64,000 nt of DNA from Reyranella sp. (GCF_004297265.1 NZ_SCUT01000062.1:1-64000); one strand, 5' to 3'; counted from the stretch's first letter, positions 35,876-45,139 are shown. A program made the numbers and translations. Notes: generated from the sequence alone by a model not told the origin.

Positions 35876-36358
35876 TCAGGGCGCCGGCTTCTTTTCGCCT
35901 TGCAGCGAGTCGATCAGCATGAGCCCGACGCCGACGACGATCGCCGCGTCGGCGACATTGAAGGCTGGCCAATGCCACTGGCCAATGTGGAAATCGGCGA
36001 AATCGAACACCGCTCCCCAACGGGCACGGTCGATAACATTGCCGATGGCTCCCCCCATGACAAGGCCGATGCCCCATCCGGCGAGGGGGCGGTCGGTTCG
36101 TCGCAGCCACAGGAAAAGGCCGATGCAGACGACGATCGCCACCGCCGACAGGACCCAGGGCGGCAGCGCCTGGTCGCCGCCCATCAGGCCGAAGCTGACG
36201 CCGCGGTTCCAGACGATGACCAGCCGGAAGAAGCCGTCGATCACCGACACGATGTCGCCGGTCTTGCGCAGGAACCCCAGCAGGAGCTGCTTGGAGACTT
36301 GGTCCGCCACCAGGGTGACGGCGAGCAGGACCATGGCCTGGCGGTCGAGCCGCCTCAT
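35876..36358 (-). CDS. lspA: Lipoprotein signal peptidase LspA
   Basis: A protein of 160 residues with four membrane segments. The catalytic aspartates are Asp110 in GGAIGNVIDRARWGAVFDF and Asp137 in FNVADAAI, in the family's N-x-x-D-R and F-N-x-A-D motifs; VADQVSKQLL is the first-helix motif. It cleaves signal peptides of diacylated prolipoproteins in the inner membrane. Its start overlaps the ileS stop (ATGA), the classical ileS-lspA arrangement, and a lipoprotein gene follows. Confidence 0.95.
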   Translation of the reverse strand: MRRLDRQAMVLLAVTLVADQVSKQLLLGFLRKTGDIVSVIDGFFRLVIVWNRGVSFGLMGGDQALPPWVLSAVAIVVCIGLFLWLRRTDRPLAGWGIGLVMGGAIGNVIDRARWGAVFDFADFHIGQWHWPAFNVADAAIVVGVGLMLIDSLQGEKKPAP

Positions 36359-39204
36359 ACCGAGACCGCTTCTTCGCAGCGCCGGCAGAGCAGCGGATGG
36401 GCGGCCGACTTGCCGACTTCCTCCAGGACCTGCCAGCAGCGCGCGCACTTGGTGCCGTCGGCGAGCGCCGGCACCACGGCGACACCGGCCACGTCGGGCA
36501 GCGTGAAGGCCCCGGCAGGCGCCTCGCCCGCGACCAGGCTGCCGCCGGACGTGATGCAGTAATCCCGCAGGTCGAGCCCCTCGAAGGCCTTCAGGTATTC
36601 CGGCGCGGCATAGACGACCGGTGCGGCCTGGAGGCTCGACCCGATACGCTTCTCGGCCCGCTCCAGTTCCAGGGCGCCGGTCACGACGCGGCGCAGCGCG
36701 CGCACGGTCTTCCACTTCTCGCCCAGCGCGGCATCGAGCCAAGCCGGCGGGATGGTGGGATAGAGGCGCAGGTGGACGCTCTCGGCCTTGCCATCCGGCA
36801 TGTCGCCGGGCCGCGCCAGCCAGGCCTCTTCGGCCGTGAAGCAGGTGATGGGCGCCAGCCAGGCTGTCAGGAACGAGTAGACCTCGGCCATGACGGTGCG
36901 GGCGGCGCGGCGGCGCAGCGTGCCGGCCGCGTCGCAGTAGATCGAGTCCTTGCGGATGTCGAAGTAGAAGGCCGAGAGGTCGACGGCGCAGAAATTGTGC
37001 AGTTCCGTCGCGATGGCATGGAAGTCGTAGTCGTCGACCGCGCGGCGCATCACGGCGTCCAGCTCGGCAAGGCGATGCAGCACCCAGCGCTCCAGCTCGG
37101 GCATGTCGGCATGGGCCACCGTCTCGTCCGACGAATAGCCCTCGAGGCTGCCCAGCAGGTAGCGCAACGTGTTGCGCAGGCGGCGATAGGCTTCGGCCTG
37201 GTGCTTCAGGATCTCCGGACCGATGCGCTGGTCCTCGGTGTAGTCGGTGCCGACCACCCAGAGGCGCAGGATGTCGGCGCCGTACTGGTCGCAGACCGTC
37301 TGGGGCGCCGTGATGTTGCCCAGCGACTTCGACATCTTGCGGCCCTGCTCGTCGAGCGTGAAGCCGTGCGTCAGCACGCCGTCATAGGGCGCCCGGCCGC
37401 GCGTGCCGCAGCTCTCGAGCAGCGAGGAATGGAACCAGCCGCGATGCTGGTCGGAGCCTTCGAGGTAGAGGTCGGCGGGCCACTTCAGCCGCTCGTTGCC
37501 CTCGAGCGTGAACGCGTGCGTGCAGCCCGAGTCGAACCAGACGTCGAGGATGTCCGTCACCTGCTCGAAGTCGGCGGCATCGTACTTGTTGCCGAGGAAG
37601 CGCTCAGGCGGGCTCCCGAACCAGGCGTCGGCGCCCTCGGTGCGGAACGCCTCGACGACGCGGCCCATCACCTCGGCGTCGCGCAACGGCTCGCCGGTCT
37701 TCTTGTCGACGAATACCGCGATCGGCACGCCCCAGGCGCGCTGGCGCGACACGTTCCAGTCCGGCCGCGTCTCGATCATCGAGCGCAGGCGGTTGTAGCC
37801 GGCGCGCGGCACGAAGCGCGTCGCGTCGATCGCCGCCAGCGCCTTCTCGCGCAGGGTCCCGCCGATCTCGGGGATCGGCTTGTCCATGGCGATGAACCAT
37901 TGCGGCGCGTTGCGGAAGATGACCGGCGCCTTGGAACGCCAGGAATGCGGATAGGAGTGCGTGATGCGGCCCGAGGCCAGCAGCTTGCCCGCCTCGTCGA
38001 GCAGCGCGATGGCGGTGCGGTTGGCATCGCCCTTCTTGCCCTCCGGCGTGTAGACGCGCTTGCCGGCGAACAGCGGCACGTGCGGATAGTAGCTGCCGTC
38101 CTCGGCGACCGTGTCGGGCACCTCGACGCCGTTGGCGACGCCCAGCTCGTAGTCGTCGGCGCCATGGCCCGGTGCGATATGCACGAAGCCGGTGCCGGCA
38201 TCGGCCGTCACGAAGTCGCCGGCCAGCAGCCGCACGTCGAACTCGAAGCCCTGGCCGCGCAGTGGATGGGCCGCGATCAGTCCTTCGAGTTCGTCGCTCG
38301 GGACCTCGGCCACGACCTTGGGCGTGAACTTCGCCTCTTCGGCGACCGCATCGACCAGGTCGCGCGCGAGCACCAGTCTCTCGCCGACACGGGCCTTGCT
38401 GCCCTCGGCGACGGCCGCGACTTCGACCAGCACGTAGGCGATGTCCTTGCCGTAGGCCAGCGCCCGGTTGCCCGGCATGGTCCACGGCGTCGTCGTCCAG
38501 ATCACGATCGAGGTGCCGTCGAGCTTGCCGCCCTTCGACTGCACGACCGGGAAACGCACATGGATCGTGTCCGACGTGTGGTCGTGATACTCGATCTCGG
38601 CCTCGGCCAGCGCGGTCTTCTCGACCACCGACCACAGCACCGCCTTCGAGCCCTTGTAGAGGCCGCCGTTCAAAAGGAACTTGCCCAGTTCCTTGACGAT
38701 CACGGCCTCGGACTCGTACTTCATCGTCGAGTAGTAATTGTCCCAGTCGCCGTCGACGCCGAGGCGCTTGAACTCCTCGCGCTGCACCGTGATCCAGTGA
38801 TCGGCGAAGGCCCGGCATTCGCGCCGGAACTCGACGATCGGAACCTGGTCCTTGTCCTGCTTCTTGGCGCGATACTGTTCCTCGATCTTCCACTCGATCG
38901 GCAGGCCATGGCAGTCCCAGCCCGGAACGTAGTGGCTGTCCTTGCCCAGCATCTGCTGGGTGCGCGAGACGAGGTCCTTCAGGATCTTGTTCAGCGCGTG
39001 GCCGATATGCAGGTGGCCGTTGGCATAGGGAGGGCCATCGTGCAGTACGAACTTCGGGCGGCCCTTGCTCTCCTCGCGAATCCTGTCCCACAGCTTCATG
39101 TCGGCCCAGCGCTTCAGGAGTTCCGGCTCCTTTTTGGGCAAGCCGCCCCGCATGGGAAAGTCGGTCTTGGGCAGGAAAACGCTGGTTTTATAATCAGTTG
39201 TCAC
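36355..39204 (-). CDS. ileS: Isoleucyl-tRNA synthetase
   Basis: A protein of 949 residues starting at GTG; the opening TTDYKTSVFLPKTDFPMRG is the normal IleS N-terminus, so this start is preferred. HLHIGH (64-69) and GRKMSKSLGN are the class I catalytic signatures. The editing CP1 domain, with GTGFVHIAPGHGADDYELG and PDTVAEDGSYYP, lies between them. The C-terminal zinc ribbon is CARCWQVLEEVG...PLLCRRCEE. It charges tRNA-Ile in the cytoplasm. The upstream leader can fold into a large stem (39224-39310). ribF, usually next door, lies 4.5 kb away. Confidence 0.97.
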   Translation of the reverse strand: MTTDYKTSVFLPKTDFPMRGGLPKKEPELLKRWADMKLWDRIREESKGRPKFVLHDGPPYANGHLHIGHALNKILKDLVSRTQQMLGKDSHYVPGWDCHGLPIEWKIEEQYRAKKQDKDQVPIVEFRRECRAFADHWITVQREEFKRLGVDGDWDNYYSTMKYESEAVIVKELGKFLLNGGLYKGSKAVLWSVVEKTALAEAEIEYHDHTSDTIHVRFPVVQSKGGKLDGTSIVIWTTTPWTMPGNRALAYGKDIAYVLVEVAAVAEGSKARVGERLVLARDLVDAVAEEAKFTPKVVAEVPSDELEGLIAAHPLRGQGFEFDVRLLAGDFVTADAGTGFVHIAPGHGADDYELGVANGVEVPDTVAEDGSYYPHVPLFAGKRVYTPEGKKGDANRTAIALLDEAGKLLASGRITHSYPHSWRSKAPVIFRNAPQWFIAMDKPIPEIGGTLREKALAAIDATRFVPRAGYNRLRSMIETRPDWNVSRQRAWGVPIAVFVDKKTGEPLRDAEVMGRVVEAFRTEGADAWFGSPPERFLGNKYDAADFEQVTDILDVWFDSGCTHAFTLEGNERLKWPADLYLEGSDQHRGWFHSSLLESCGTRGRAPYDGVLTHGFTLDEQGRKMSKSLGNITAPQTVCDQYGADILRLWVVGTDYTEDQRIGPEILKHQAEAYRRLRNTLRYLLGSLEGYSSDETVAHADMPELERWVLHRLAELDAVMRRAVDDYDFHAIATELHNFCAVDLSAFYFDIRKDSIYCDAAGTLRRRAARTVMAEVYSFLTAWLAPITCFTAEEAWLARPGDMPDGKAESVHLRLYPTIPPAWLDAALGEKWKTVRALRRVVTGALELERAEKRIGSSLQAAPVVYAAPEYLKAFEGLDLRDYCITSGGSLVAGEAPAGAFTLPDVAGVAVVPALADGTKCARCWQVLEEVGKSAAHPLLCRRCEEAVSV

Positions 39205-39552
39205 AAGAAACTCGGCGCAGGAGGGAGCAAATTCCAGCCACCCGCCGGGTGGCCGCTGGCAAGCAAGACGACCCGGCCGCGGTCAGCGGACCGGGCGGGT
39301 AATTCGCTCCTGGAAAGCCCTGGTGAACATAGGGCGCGCAATCTAGGGATGGGGGTCGGGGGGGTCAAGGCGGGGCCGCATGCTTAGGAATTGCTTCGAC
39401 CGGATGCCGCCGCGTAAAATAAATGCTTGCCTTTGTTCGATCAACCAGTGCCTCCGCGGCTCCTATGGCCCAAACGTAATTATTGGCCACGACGAAGGGC
39501 GCGCGTTCTCCTTCATCGTTTCCAAAGTACGTTCGGCGAACTGGTCTATGAC
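39205..39552. other. Gap upstream of ileS with no clear gene
   Basis: Besides the ileS leader, both strands are open in this stretch but no start, ribosome site or recognisable protein is convincing. A plus-strand frame from about 39380 to 39562 (with IIGHDEGRAFSFIVSK) may be the frameshifted N-terminal part of the HExxH protein that follows. Confidence 0.35.
39224..39310 (-). promoter_or_regulatory. Structured leader of ileS
   Basis: On the minus-strand RNA GGAGCGAATT (39310-39301) can pair with AATTTGCTCC (39233-39224), allowing one G-U pair, enclosing GC-rich hairpins such as CCACCCGGCGGGTGG. The structure ends 20 bases before the GTG start and could affect translation. It does not carry the T-box consensus. 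Confidence 0.35.
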
Positions 39553-39867
39553 ATGGACCTAAGTGTCGATCTTGCAAACGCCCAAGCGTTTCTTGACGGT
39601 GGGCTGAAACGGGTTCGCTTGTTCGGCGGCTTAGTAAGACACAGACGGATTGGCTCGGCAGGCCTTGCGGTCGCGATCGCGCATGAAACAGGCCACCATC
39701 TGGGAGGAGCACCACACTTAGAATTCTATCGCTGGCTGAGCAGTGAAGCTCGAGCAACCGAGTGGGCCCTGGAACACGGGCTGGAACAGACATTTGGATC
39801 GGCGGCTGGAAAGAAGATCGCCCAACGCGGGCTCAATGAATTGCGAGCCCTCAGCTTGGTTGATTGA
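39553..39867 (+). CDS. Putative small HExxH metallopeptidase-like protein
   Basis: A protein of 104 residues from the ATG at 39553; the frame is open upstream to a TTG at 39427, and the start is uncertain. The core LAVAIAHETGHHLGG contains HExxH, the zinc and catalytic motif. Further on, SSEARATEWALEHGLE contains an E-x-x-A-type helix that could supply the third ligand, as in gluzincins. No signal peptide is visible. It is lower in GC than ileS and ribF and lies in the segment that separates them, so transfer is likely. The family is not identified and activity is unproven. Confidence 0.5.
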   Translation: MDLSVDLANAQAFLDGGLKRVRLFGGLVRHRRIGSAGLAVAIAHETGHHLGGAPHLEFYRWLSSEARATEWALEHGLEQTFGSAAGKKIAQRGLNELRALSLVD

Positions 39868-39930
39868 CTTGATATATGCACCACGCATGCTATTTTTCCT
39901 CCCACCTACATCAAGCGCTTGGGGGGAAGC

Positions 39931-40506
39931 ATGGGCCTGCTATTCAATACAGCTGAGACCATGAAAATGGTCGCGAGAATCAATAAACACTTCGCTGCAA
40001 GATCTGAAGGCGGGCAAATCAACAAGTGGCGAAAGCCGGGAAAGAAGAAGCTATTCAAAAAGGGCGGACCGGATAGACGTTCACTCAACCAGATCGCCCG
40101 GGACGAGCGCGTCTCGGTGGATCCTGCGGACGATGACGATAACGAGACGCGCAACACCAAATGGTTGGACTGGCTAGACGCGCTCAGTTCAGCACCTTCA
40201 ACGACTTTGAGTCAGTTTTATCCAAATTCAGTTGCCGCGTCCGCCACGCCAAGCGATGTCGGAACAGAGTTGTCCCATCAGATCTGGCAGGGCTTGAGCG
40301 ATGAGCCGAACTGCAAGGAAATCGTTGTTTCGGTCGTTCCCAGCGACACAATCAGAGTCGATGAGTGGCAAAAGATTCCGCCGAATCCTACCGGTGCCTA
40401 CACGCTGTTGCTGACCGTACACACCGTTGAGGCCACCCTGATGAAGGCGACAATCAAGAAAATTGTACAGGCCAGGCGCTCGGCCGGCGCAAGAAAGCAA
40501 TCATAG
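39931..40506 (+). CDS. Unknown protein, 191 residues
   Basis: It starts at the ATG after GGGGGGAAGC. The N-terminal third is basic (WRKPGKKKLFKKGGPDRRS), followed by an acidic patch (DPADDDDNETR) and a C-terminal part with strand-like segments (KEIVVSVVPSDTIRVDEW, TGAYTLLLTVHTVEATLMKATIKKIVQ). No signal peptide, membrane segment or known motif is seen. It follows the HExxH protein by 63 bases and precedes the cyclase regulator; all three run in the same direction in the segment between ribF and ileS. No function is proposed. Confidence 0.6.
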   Translation: MGLLFNTAETMKMVARINKHFAARSEGGQINKWRKPGKKKLFKKGGPDRRSLNQIARDERVSVDPADDDDNETRNTKWLDWLDALSSAPSTTLSQFYPNSVAASATPSDVGTELSHQIWQGLSDEPNCKEIVVSVVPSDTIRVDEWQKIPPNPTGAYTLLLTVHTVEATLMKATIKKIVQARRSAGARKQS

Positions 40507-40615
40507 GAGCACCAGGCAGCCAGGTCGGCCTCAATTCGTGGGCGCCGGCGGAATCGCGGCGTCTGTTGCGAGCCTCAGACTGATAGTCGATGCTCGCCAA
40601 ATCATCGAGGTCACG

Positions 40616-43600
40616 ATGCGTTGCGCGAGTTGCGAAACAGACAACGCGCCAGACAGTAAATACTGCGTCGCCTGTGGCGCGGCGCTATCAAGCATTTGTT
40701 TGGCATGCGGGAACTCGAGCCCTCCCGGGGCTCGTTTTTGCCCCCAATGTGGCTCGCCTATGGGCACATCCCCTTCAGCCACCTCAACGAAGTACGCGTC
40801 AGACGTCAACGGTGAACTAAAACAGATCACTGTCCTCTTTGCTGATGTCTCCGGCTCGACGGAACTGATCGAGGCGCTTGATCCTGAAGCGGCCGCCCGG
40901 CGATTAGCACCGGTGATCGAGGCCATGCACGAGGCGGTCCGACGTTTCGAGGGCTCGGTGATCAAGGTCCAGGGCGACGGTGTCATGGCGCTGTTTGGGG
41001 CACCCAACCCGCAGGAGGACCATGCGGTGCGCGCCTGTTGCGCGGGCCTCGCCATGCAGACCTCGATCAGGGCCATGCCGGGCGATGCGTTGCCGATCCG
41101 AGTCGGCATTCATTCGGGCGAAGTGCTGGCCCGCACCGTGGCCACAGATTTCTCCACCGACTTCGATGCGACCGGCATCACAGTTCACATCGCGAGCCGC
41201 CTGGAAGGTCTGGCACCGTTGGGCGGGATCGCGATTTCGTCGGCCACCCTTCGCGGCGCCCGGCAGTTCGTTTCGGTCGAATCCATGGGCACCCGCGACG
41301 TGCGCGGCCTGTCGGCGCCACTGGAGGTGTTCCTGCTCACCGGCCTGCGCCGCGGGCCGACCAGCCAGCGCTTCAGCCTCGAGCGTGAACGCTCGGGTTT
41401 CGTCGGACGCGATGCCGAGCTGGCCCTGCTTGAGCGCAATCTCGAGCGCGCAGCGGAAGGCGATGGATGCGCCGTCGGCGTGGTGGCCGAGGCCGGCGTC
41501 GGCAAGAGTCGTCTCGCGTTCGAGTTTGCCGAACGATGCCGCGCACGTGGCGTTCGCGTGCTCGAAGGTCGAGCTCTGGCACACAGTCGCGCCACACCGT
41601 TCGAACCGGTCGTAGACATGCTCAAAGCTCTGTTCGAGATCGCGCCTGACGAACCGGCAGAGCGCAGCCGCGCCAAGGCGGCCGACGTTCTCTCCCGCAT
41701 CGATCCCGCCCTGAAATCGGAGCTTCCACTGCTCTCGGACTTCCTCGGCATAGGCGCCGGCGGACCGGCGCCCCCCAAGATGGATCCGGGAACGCGCCGC
41801 GACCGTCTCGAAGCGCTCTTCCGGCGACTGGCGCGCGCGGCCGGGGCGACCGCGCCAGCAGTGATTCTGCTCGAGGATCTCCACTTCATGGACTCGGGCA
41901 GCGAATCGCTGATCGAGGTTCTGGCCGAAGCCCTGATCGGCACCCGCCTCCTGCTGCTGGTGAATTTTCGACCCGGCTATGCCGCGCCGTGGATGCGCGG
42001 CGACCACTACGATCAAGTCTCCCTGGCGCCTCTGCGCAAGAACGCCTCCGACGAACTGGCGTCCCATCTGCTGGGCCACGACCAATCGGTCGTGCCGTTG
42101 CTGCCGCTGATTGCCGACCGGGCGCGCGGCAATCCGTTCTTCATCGAGGAACTGGTGCGCAAGTTCGCCGACAGCGGCCATCTCGCCGGCGAAGCCGGTG
42201 CCTATCGCCTTCTCCGCATGCCCGACATGAAGCTCGTTCCGGACAATGTACAGGCGATCGTGGCGGCGCGCGTCGACAGCCGCCCTGAAATGGAACGCAC
42301 GCTGCTCCAGACGGCCGCCGTGATCGGGCGCGAATTCATGGCGCCGATCCTGGAGCATGTCGCGGGACTGGCCGAGTCGGTCGTGCACATGGCCCTGCAC
42401 CGCCTGTCGACAGCTGGTCTTGTCTACGAGACCGGTGGGCCGCCCGCCGGAACCTTCGCCTTCAAGCACCCGATGCTGCAGGAAGTCGTCTACCGGTCCC
42501 TGGTATCGGACAGGCGGCGCGCACTGCATGCGGCGGTCGCCGCCGAACTGGAAAAGACCTTGCCGGATCCGGGCGGCGCTCAAGCAGGCTTCATCGCGTA
42601 TCACCTCGAGGAGGCCGGGAATATTCCGCAGGCGGCCTCGTACAACATGAAGGCCGCGATGTGGCATGGCACGCGCGATCCAGCACAGGCACTCGAAGCC
42701 TGGAAGCGGGTCCGCCGGTTGCTGCTCAGCCTGCCGCTGGAAGGACCGGCGCGCTATCCGCTGCTAATGGCGAGCGGCCAGATCGTGAACTTCGCCTGGC
42801 GCGAGGGGCTGACGGCCGCCGACGTCGAACCGTACTACATCGAGGCGCTGGAGATCGCGCGTTCGCTCGGCGACATGCGGGCCATCACGCTGGTCACAGC
42901 CGCCTATGGCCGCGCGCTGGGCAGCACCGGCTCGGCCATGGACTATGTCGCCAAGATAAGTGAAGCGCGCGACCTGCTCGATCCGGTCAAGCATGCCGGA
43001 CTTGCCGCTGTGCTGACGACCATCCGATGCCATGCGCTGCGGCTGGCCGGGGACCTGCACGCCGCCCTGTCCGACAACGAACTCGCACTCGCGAGTGTCG
43101 ACAAGGTGGAAGAGCAAGACCAGCAGACGCTGGGCTTCCGCGTCGACGTCTGGATCAAGGGCATGCGCGGCCAAACGCTCGCGATGATGGGCAGATACGA
43201 CGAGGCCCGCGCGCTCGCCACAGACCTGATCGCAAGCGACGAAGCGACGGTCGACGTACTGCATCGGCTGCAGGCCCATGCAACGATGGCCGATATTGCC
43301 TGGGGCACAGGCGACGTGGCGCTCGCCACCGAACACAGCACGGCCGCCCATCGCCTGGGCGAGAAGAGCGGCAATCCATACCTCATGGTCTATGGCATGG
43401 CCTATGCCGGACTGGGCCAGGCGATGCGCGGCGAATACTCCGAGGCAACCACAACGCTGAGCAACGCCCTGCGCCTCGCTCGCCAGCGTCAGGCAGGCCT
43501 TGAAAACGAAGCACGCATGTTGTGCGACCTGGCCTATGTCCAGCTGCGCGCGGGTCTCGCCGACCGCGCACGGGTGACGGCCGAAGAAGCCGCTGCAGTC

Positions 43601-43738
43601 GCGCGGCGGCGCGATGCCAAGGTCTGGCTGGCCTATGCGGAGTGGCTGATAAGCGGGCCGACGTCACCGGCATTCAGAACACTGCTGGCAGAGTCAGGCG
43701 CGGCGCTGTTGACGCACCTGCCATCGCCCCACGATTGA
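40616..43738 (+). CDS. Zinc-ribbon/class III cyclase/ATPase/TPR regulator
   Basis: A protein of 1040 residues from the ATG at 40616; no family resemblance lies upstream. Two zinc ribbons come first (CASC...CVAC, Cys3-20; CLAC...CPQC, Cys28-45). The nucleotide cyclase domain (about 70-240) has metal Asp77 in VLFADVSGST and Asp121 in VQGDGVMALFG. An AAA-type ATPase has P-loop EAGVGKSR (292-299) and Walker B VILLEDLHFMD near 418. TPR-like helices fill the C-terminal 350 residues. This is the architecture of large STAND-type signalling cyclases. It stands alone beside ribF; the signal and the product (cAMP or none) are unknown. Confidence 0.88.
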   Translation: MRCASCETDNAPDSKYCVACGAALSSICLACGNSSPPGARFCPQCGSPMGTSPSATSTKYASDVNGELKQITVLFADVSGSTELIEALDPEAAARRLAPVIEAMHEAVRRFEGSVIKVQGDGVMALFGAPNPQEDHAVRACCAGLAMQTSIRAMPGDALPIRVGIHSGEVLARTVATDFSTDFDATGITVHIASRLEGLAPLGGIAISSATLRGARQFVSVESMGTRDVRGLSAPLEVFLLTGLRRGPTSQRFSLERERSGFVGRDAELALLERNLERAAEGDGCAVGVVAEAGVGKSRLAFEFAERCRARGVRVLEGRALAHSRATPFEPVVDMLKALFEIAPDEPAERSRAKAADVLSRIDPALKSELPLLSDFLGIGAGGPAPPKMDPGTRRDRLEALFRRLARAAGATAPAVILLEDLHFMDSGSESLIEVLAEALIGTRLLLLVNFRPGYAAPWMRGDHYDQVSLAPLRKNASDELASHLLGHDQSVVPLLPLIADRARGNPFFIEELVRKFADSGHLAGEAGAYRLLRMPDMKLVPDNVQAIVAARVDSRPEMERTLLQTAAVIGREFMAPILEHVAGLAESVVHMALHRLSTAGLVYETGGPPAGTFAFKHPMLQEVVYRSLVSDRRRALHAAVAAELEKTLPDPGGAQAGFIAYHLEEAGNIPQAASYNMKAAMWHGTRDPAQALEAWKRVRRLLLSLPLEGPARYPLLMASGQIVNFAWREGLTAADVEPYYIEALEIARSLGDMRAITLVTAAYGRALGSTGSAMDYVAKISEARDLLDPVKHAGLAAVLTTIRCHALRLAGDLHAALSDNELALASVDKVEEQDQQTLGFRVDVWIKGMRGQTLAMMGRYDEARALATDLIASDEATVDVLHRLQAHATMADIAWGTGDVALATEHSTAAHRLGEKSGNPYLMVYGMAYAGLGQAMRGEYSEATTTLSNALRLARQRQAGLENEARMLCDLAYVQLRAGLADRARVTAEEAAAVARRRDAKVWLAYAEWLISGPTSPAFRTLLAESGAALLTHLPSPHD

Positions 43739-43739
43739 C

Positions 43740-44684
43740 TCAAGGCGCTGCGGCAAGAATCCGCCGCGCCGCCCGCCCGTCGGCTTCGATCTGGGCCTTG
43801 AGCTGGTCGAGGCCCGAGAACTTCATCTCCGGCCGGATGAAATCCACCAGCGCGACCCTCAGGACCTTGCCGTAGAGGTCGCCGGCAAAATCGAACAGGT
43901 GGACCTCGAAATTCTCCTGCAGCTTGCCGAAGGTCGGGCGCCGGCCCAGGTTGGCGACGCCGTTGCGCCACCCTTGGCTTTCCTGGCCGTCGACCAGCGC
44001 GCGCACGGCATAGGCGCCGAAGCGCGGGCGCAGATGCTCGCCCAAAGCCACGTTGGCCGTCGGAAATCCAATGGTGCGGCCGCGCTGGTCACCCAGTTCG
44101 ACGATGCCCTCGATCTCCCATGGATGTCCCAGCAGCTCGGCCGCTTCGCTCGCCCAGCCGGCACGCAATGCTTCGCGGATGCGGGTCGAGGAGTAGATCT
44201 CGCCCTCGCGCATCACCGGATCGAGCACCGAGACGCCGAAGCCGCGCACCTTGCCTTCGGCTCGCAGCATCTCGACGTTACCGCTGCGCCGGGCGCCGAA
44301 GGTGAAGTCGTAGCCGCAGACGACATGGCGTGCCCGTAGCCCCTTCGAGAGCACATCCTCGATGAACGATGCGGCCGGAAGGGCCGCGAACGCCGCATCG
44401 AAGTGCTGGGCCAGAACTGCCTTCACGCCATGCTCGGCGAGCAGCCGCGTCTTGGCCGGTGCGAGCGTGAGACGGAACGGTCCCGTGTCGGGCACGAAGA
44501 AGCCGCGCGGATGCGGCTCGAAGGTGAAGGCGAGCAGCGGCGCGCCGAGTTCCGCGGCCTTCTCGTGCGCCTGCGCGAGAAGCGCCTGGTGGCCGCGATG
44601 CACGCCGTCGAAATTGCCGAGCGCCACCACGCCGCCCGTCCACTCTGCCGGCACCGAATGCCAATCGTCGAACACCGGAACCAT
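43740..44684 (-). CDS. ribF: Bifunctional riboflavin kinase/FAD synthetase
   Basis: A protein of 314 residues from the ATG at 44684; the frame is open upstream without similarity. The FMN adenylyltransferase domain has VVALGNFDGVHRGHQALL (a nucleotidyltransferase HxGH-like motif) and YSSTRIREALRAG. The riboflavin kinase domain has RGRTIGFPTANVAL and GVANLGRRPTFGK. It makes FMN and FAD. In many relatives ribF directly precedes ileS; here the two are on the same strand but separated by the 39.2-43.7 kb segment. The convergent cyclase gene stops one base before its end. Confidence 0.95.
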   Translation of the reverse strand: MVPVFDDWHSVPAEWTGGVVALGNFDGVHRGHQALLAQAHEKAAELGAPLLAFTFEPHPRGFFVPDTGPFRLTLAPAKTRLLAEHGVKAVLAQHFDAAFAALPAASFIEDVLSKGLRARHVVCGYDFTFGARRSGNVEMLRAEGKVRGFGVSVLDPVMREGEIYSSTRIREALRAGWASEAAELLGHPWEIEGIVELGDQRGRTIGFPTANVALGEHLRPRFGAYAVRALVDGQESQGWRNGVANLGRRPTFGKLQENFEVHLFDFAGDLYGKVLRVALVDFIRPEMKFSGLDQLKAQIEADGRAARRILAAAP

Positions 44685-44692
44685 GGGTTCGC

Positions 44693-45139
44693 TCAGGCCG
44701 CGTCGCGCCGCGGCACCAGCACGACGGCCTCGCCGTCGATCACGACCTTGTCGCCGTTCAGGCACTGGGTCTTCAGCGTGACGCGGCGGCGCTTCTCGTC
44801 GATGGCGGTGATGGTCGCCACGGCGGTGATCGTTTCGCCGATGAGGACCGGCGCCATGAAGTTCATGGTCTGGGAAATGTAGACCGCGCCCGGCCCCGGC
44901 AGCTTGGTGCCGATCACGGTCGAGATGAAGCTGCCGCTCAGCATGCCGTGCGCGATGCGCTGGTGGAAGCGCGTGGTCCGCGCGAAGCCGTCGTGCAGGT
45001 GGATGGGATTGGTGTCTCCTGACACGCCGGCGAAGGCCACGATGTCGGCGTCGGTCACGGTCTTGCCGAACATCGCCGACATGCCGGGCTTGAGGTCTTC
45101 CAGGTACAGGCCGTTCATCGCGGCGAAGGCACTCGACAC
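44693..45139 (-). CDS. MaoC-type (R)-hydratase family protein
   Basis: A protein of 148 residues starting at a GTG preceded by GGGGAG; a GTG at 45196 and an ATG at 45118 also fit. The hotdog fold has the hydratase motif FAGVSGDTNPIHLHDGFA (Asp and His catalytic pair), IAHGMLSGSFISTVIGT, PGAVYISQTMNFMAPV and IGETITAVATI. Members hydrate enoyl-CoAs to (R)-3-hydroxyacyl-CoAs, feeding PHA synthesis or fatty-acid breakdown. It is eight bases upstream of ribF on the same strand, probably by chance, and is divergent from an APH-type kinase. Confidence 0.85.
   Translation of the reverse strand: MSSAFAAMNGLYLEDLKPGMSAMFGKTVTDADIVAFAGVSGDTNPIHLHDGFARTTRFHQRIAHGMLSGSFISTVIGTKLPGPGAVYISQTMNFMAPVLIGETITAVATITAIDEKRRRVTLKTQCLNGDKVVIDGEAVVLVPRRDAA

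Noticed and set aside
39205..39330. T-box-like leader before ileS
   Set aside because: There is a GGGTGG sequence and large stems, but the T-box consensus AGGGTGGNACCGCG is absent and T-boxes are rare in this group.
36397..39387. A 996-codon open frame on the plus strand opposite ileS
   Set aside because: It is the complement of a well-supported gene, with composition skewed to Arg, Gly, Val and Asp and no domain. It is a coding-strand shadow.
39365..39793. Minus-strand open frame overlapping the HExxH gene
   Set aside because: Its translation has some plausible segments (VVANNYVWAIGAAEAL), but no motif. The plus strand carries a HExxH motif with a plausible third ligand helix, so that strand was preferred with moderate confidence.
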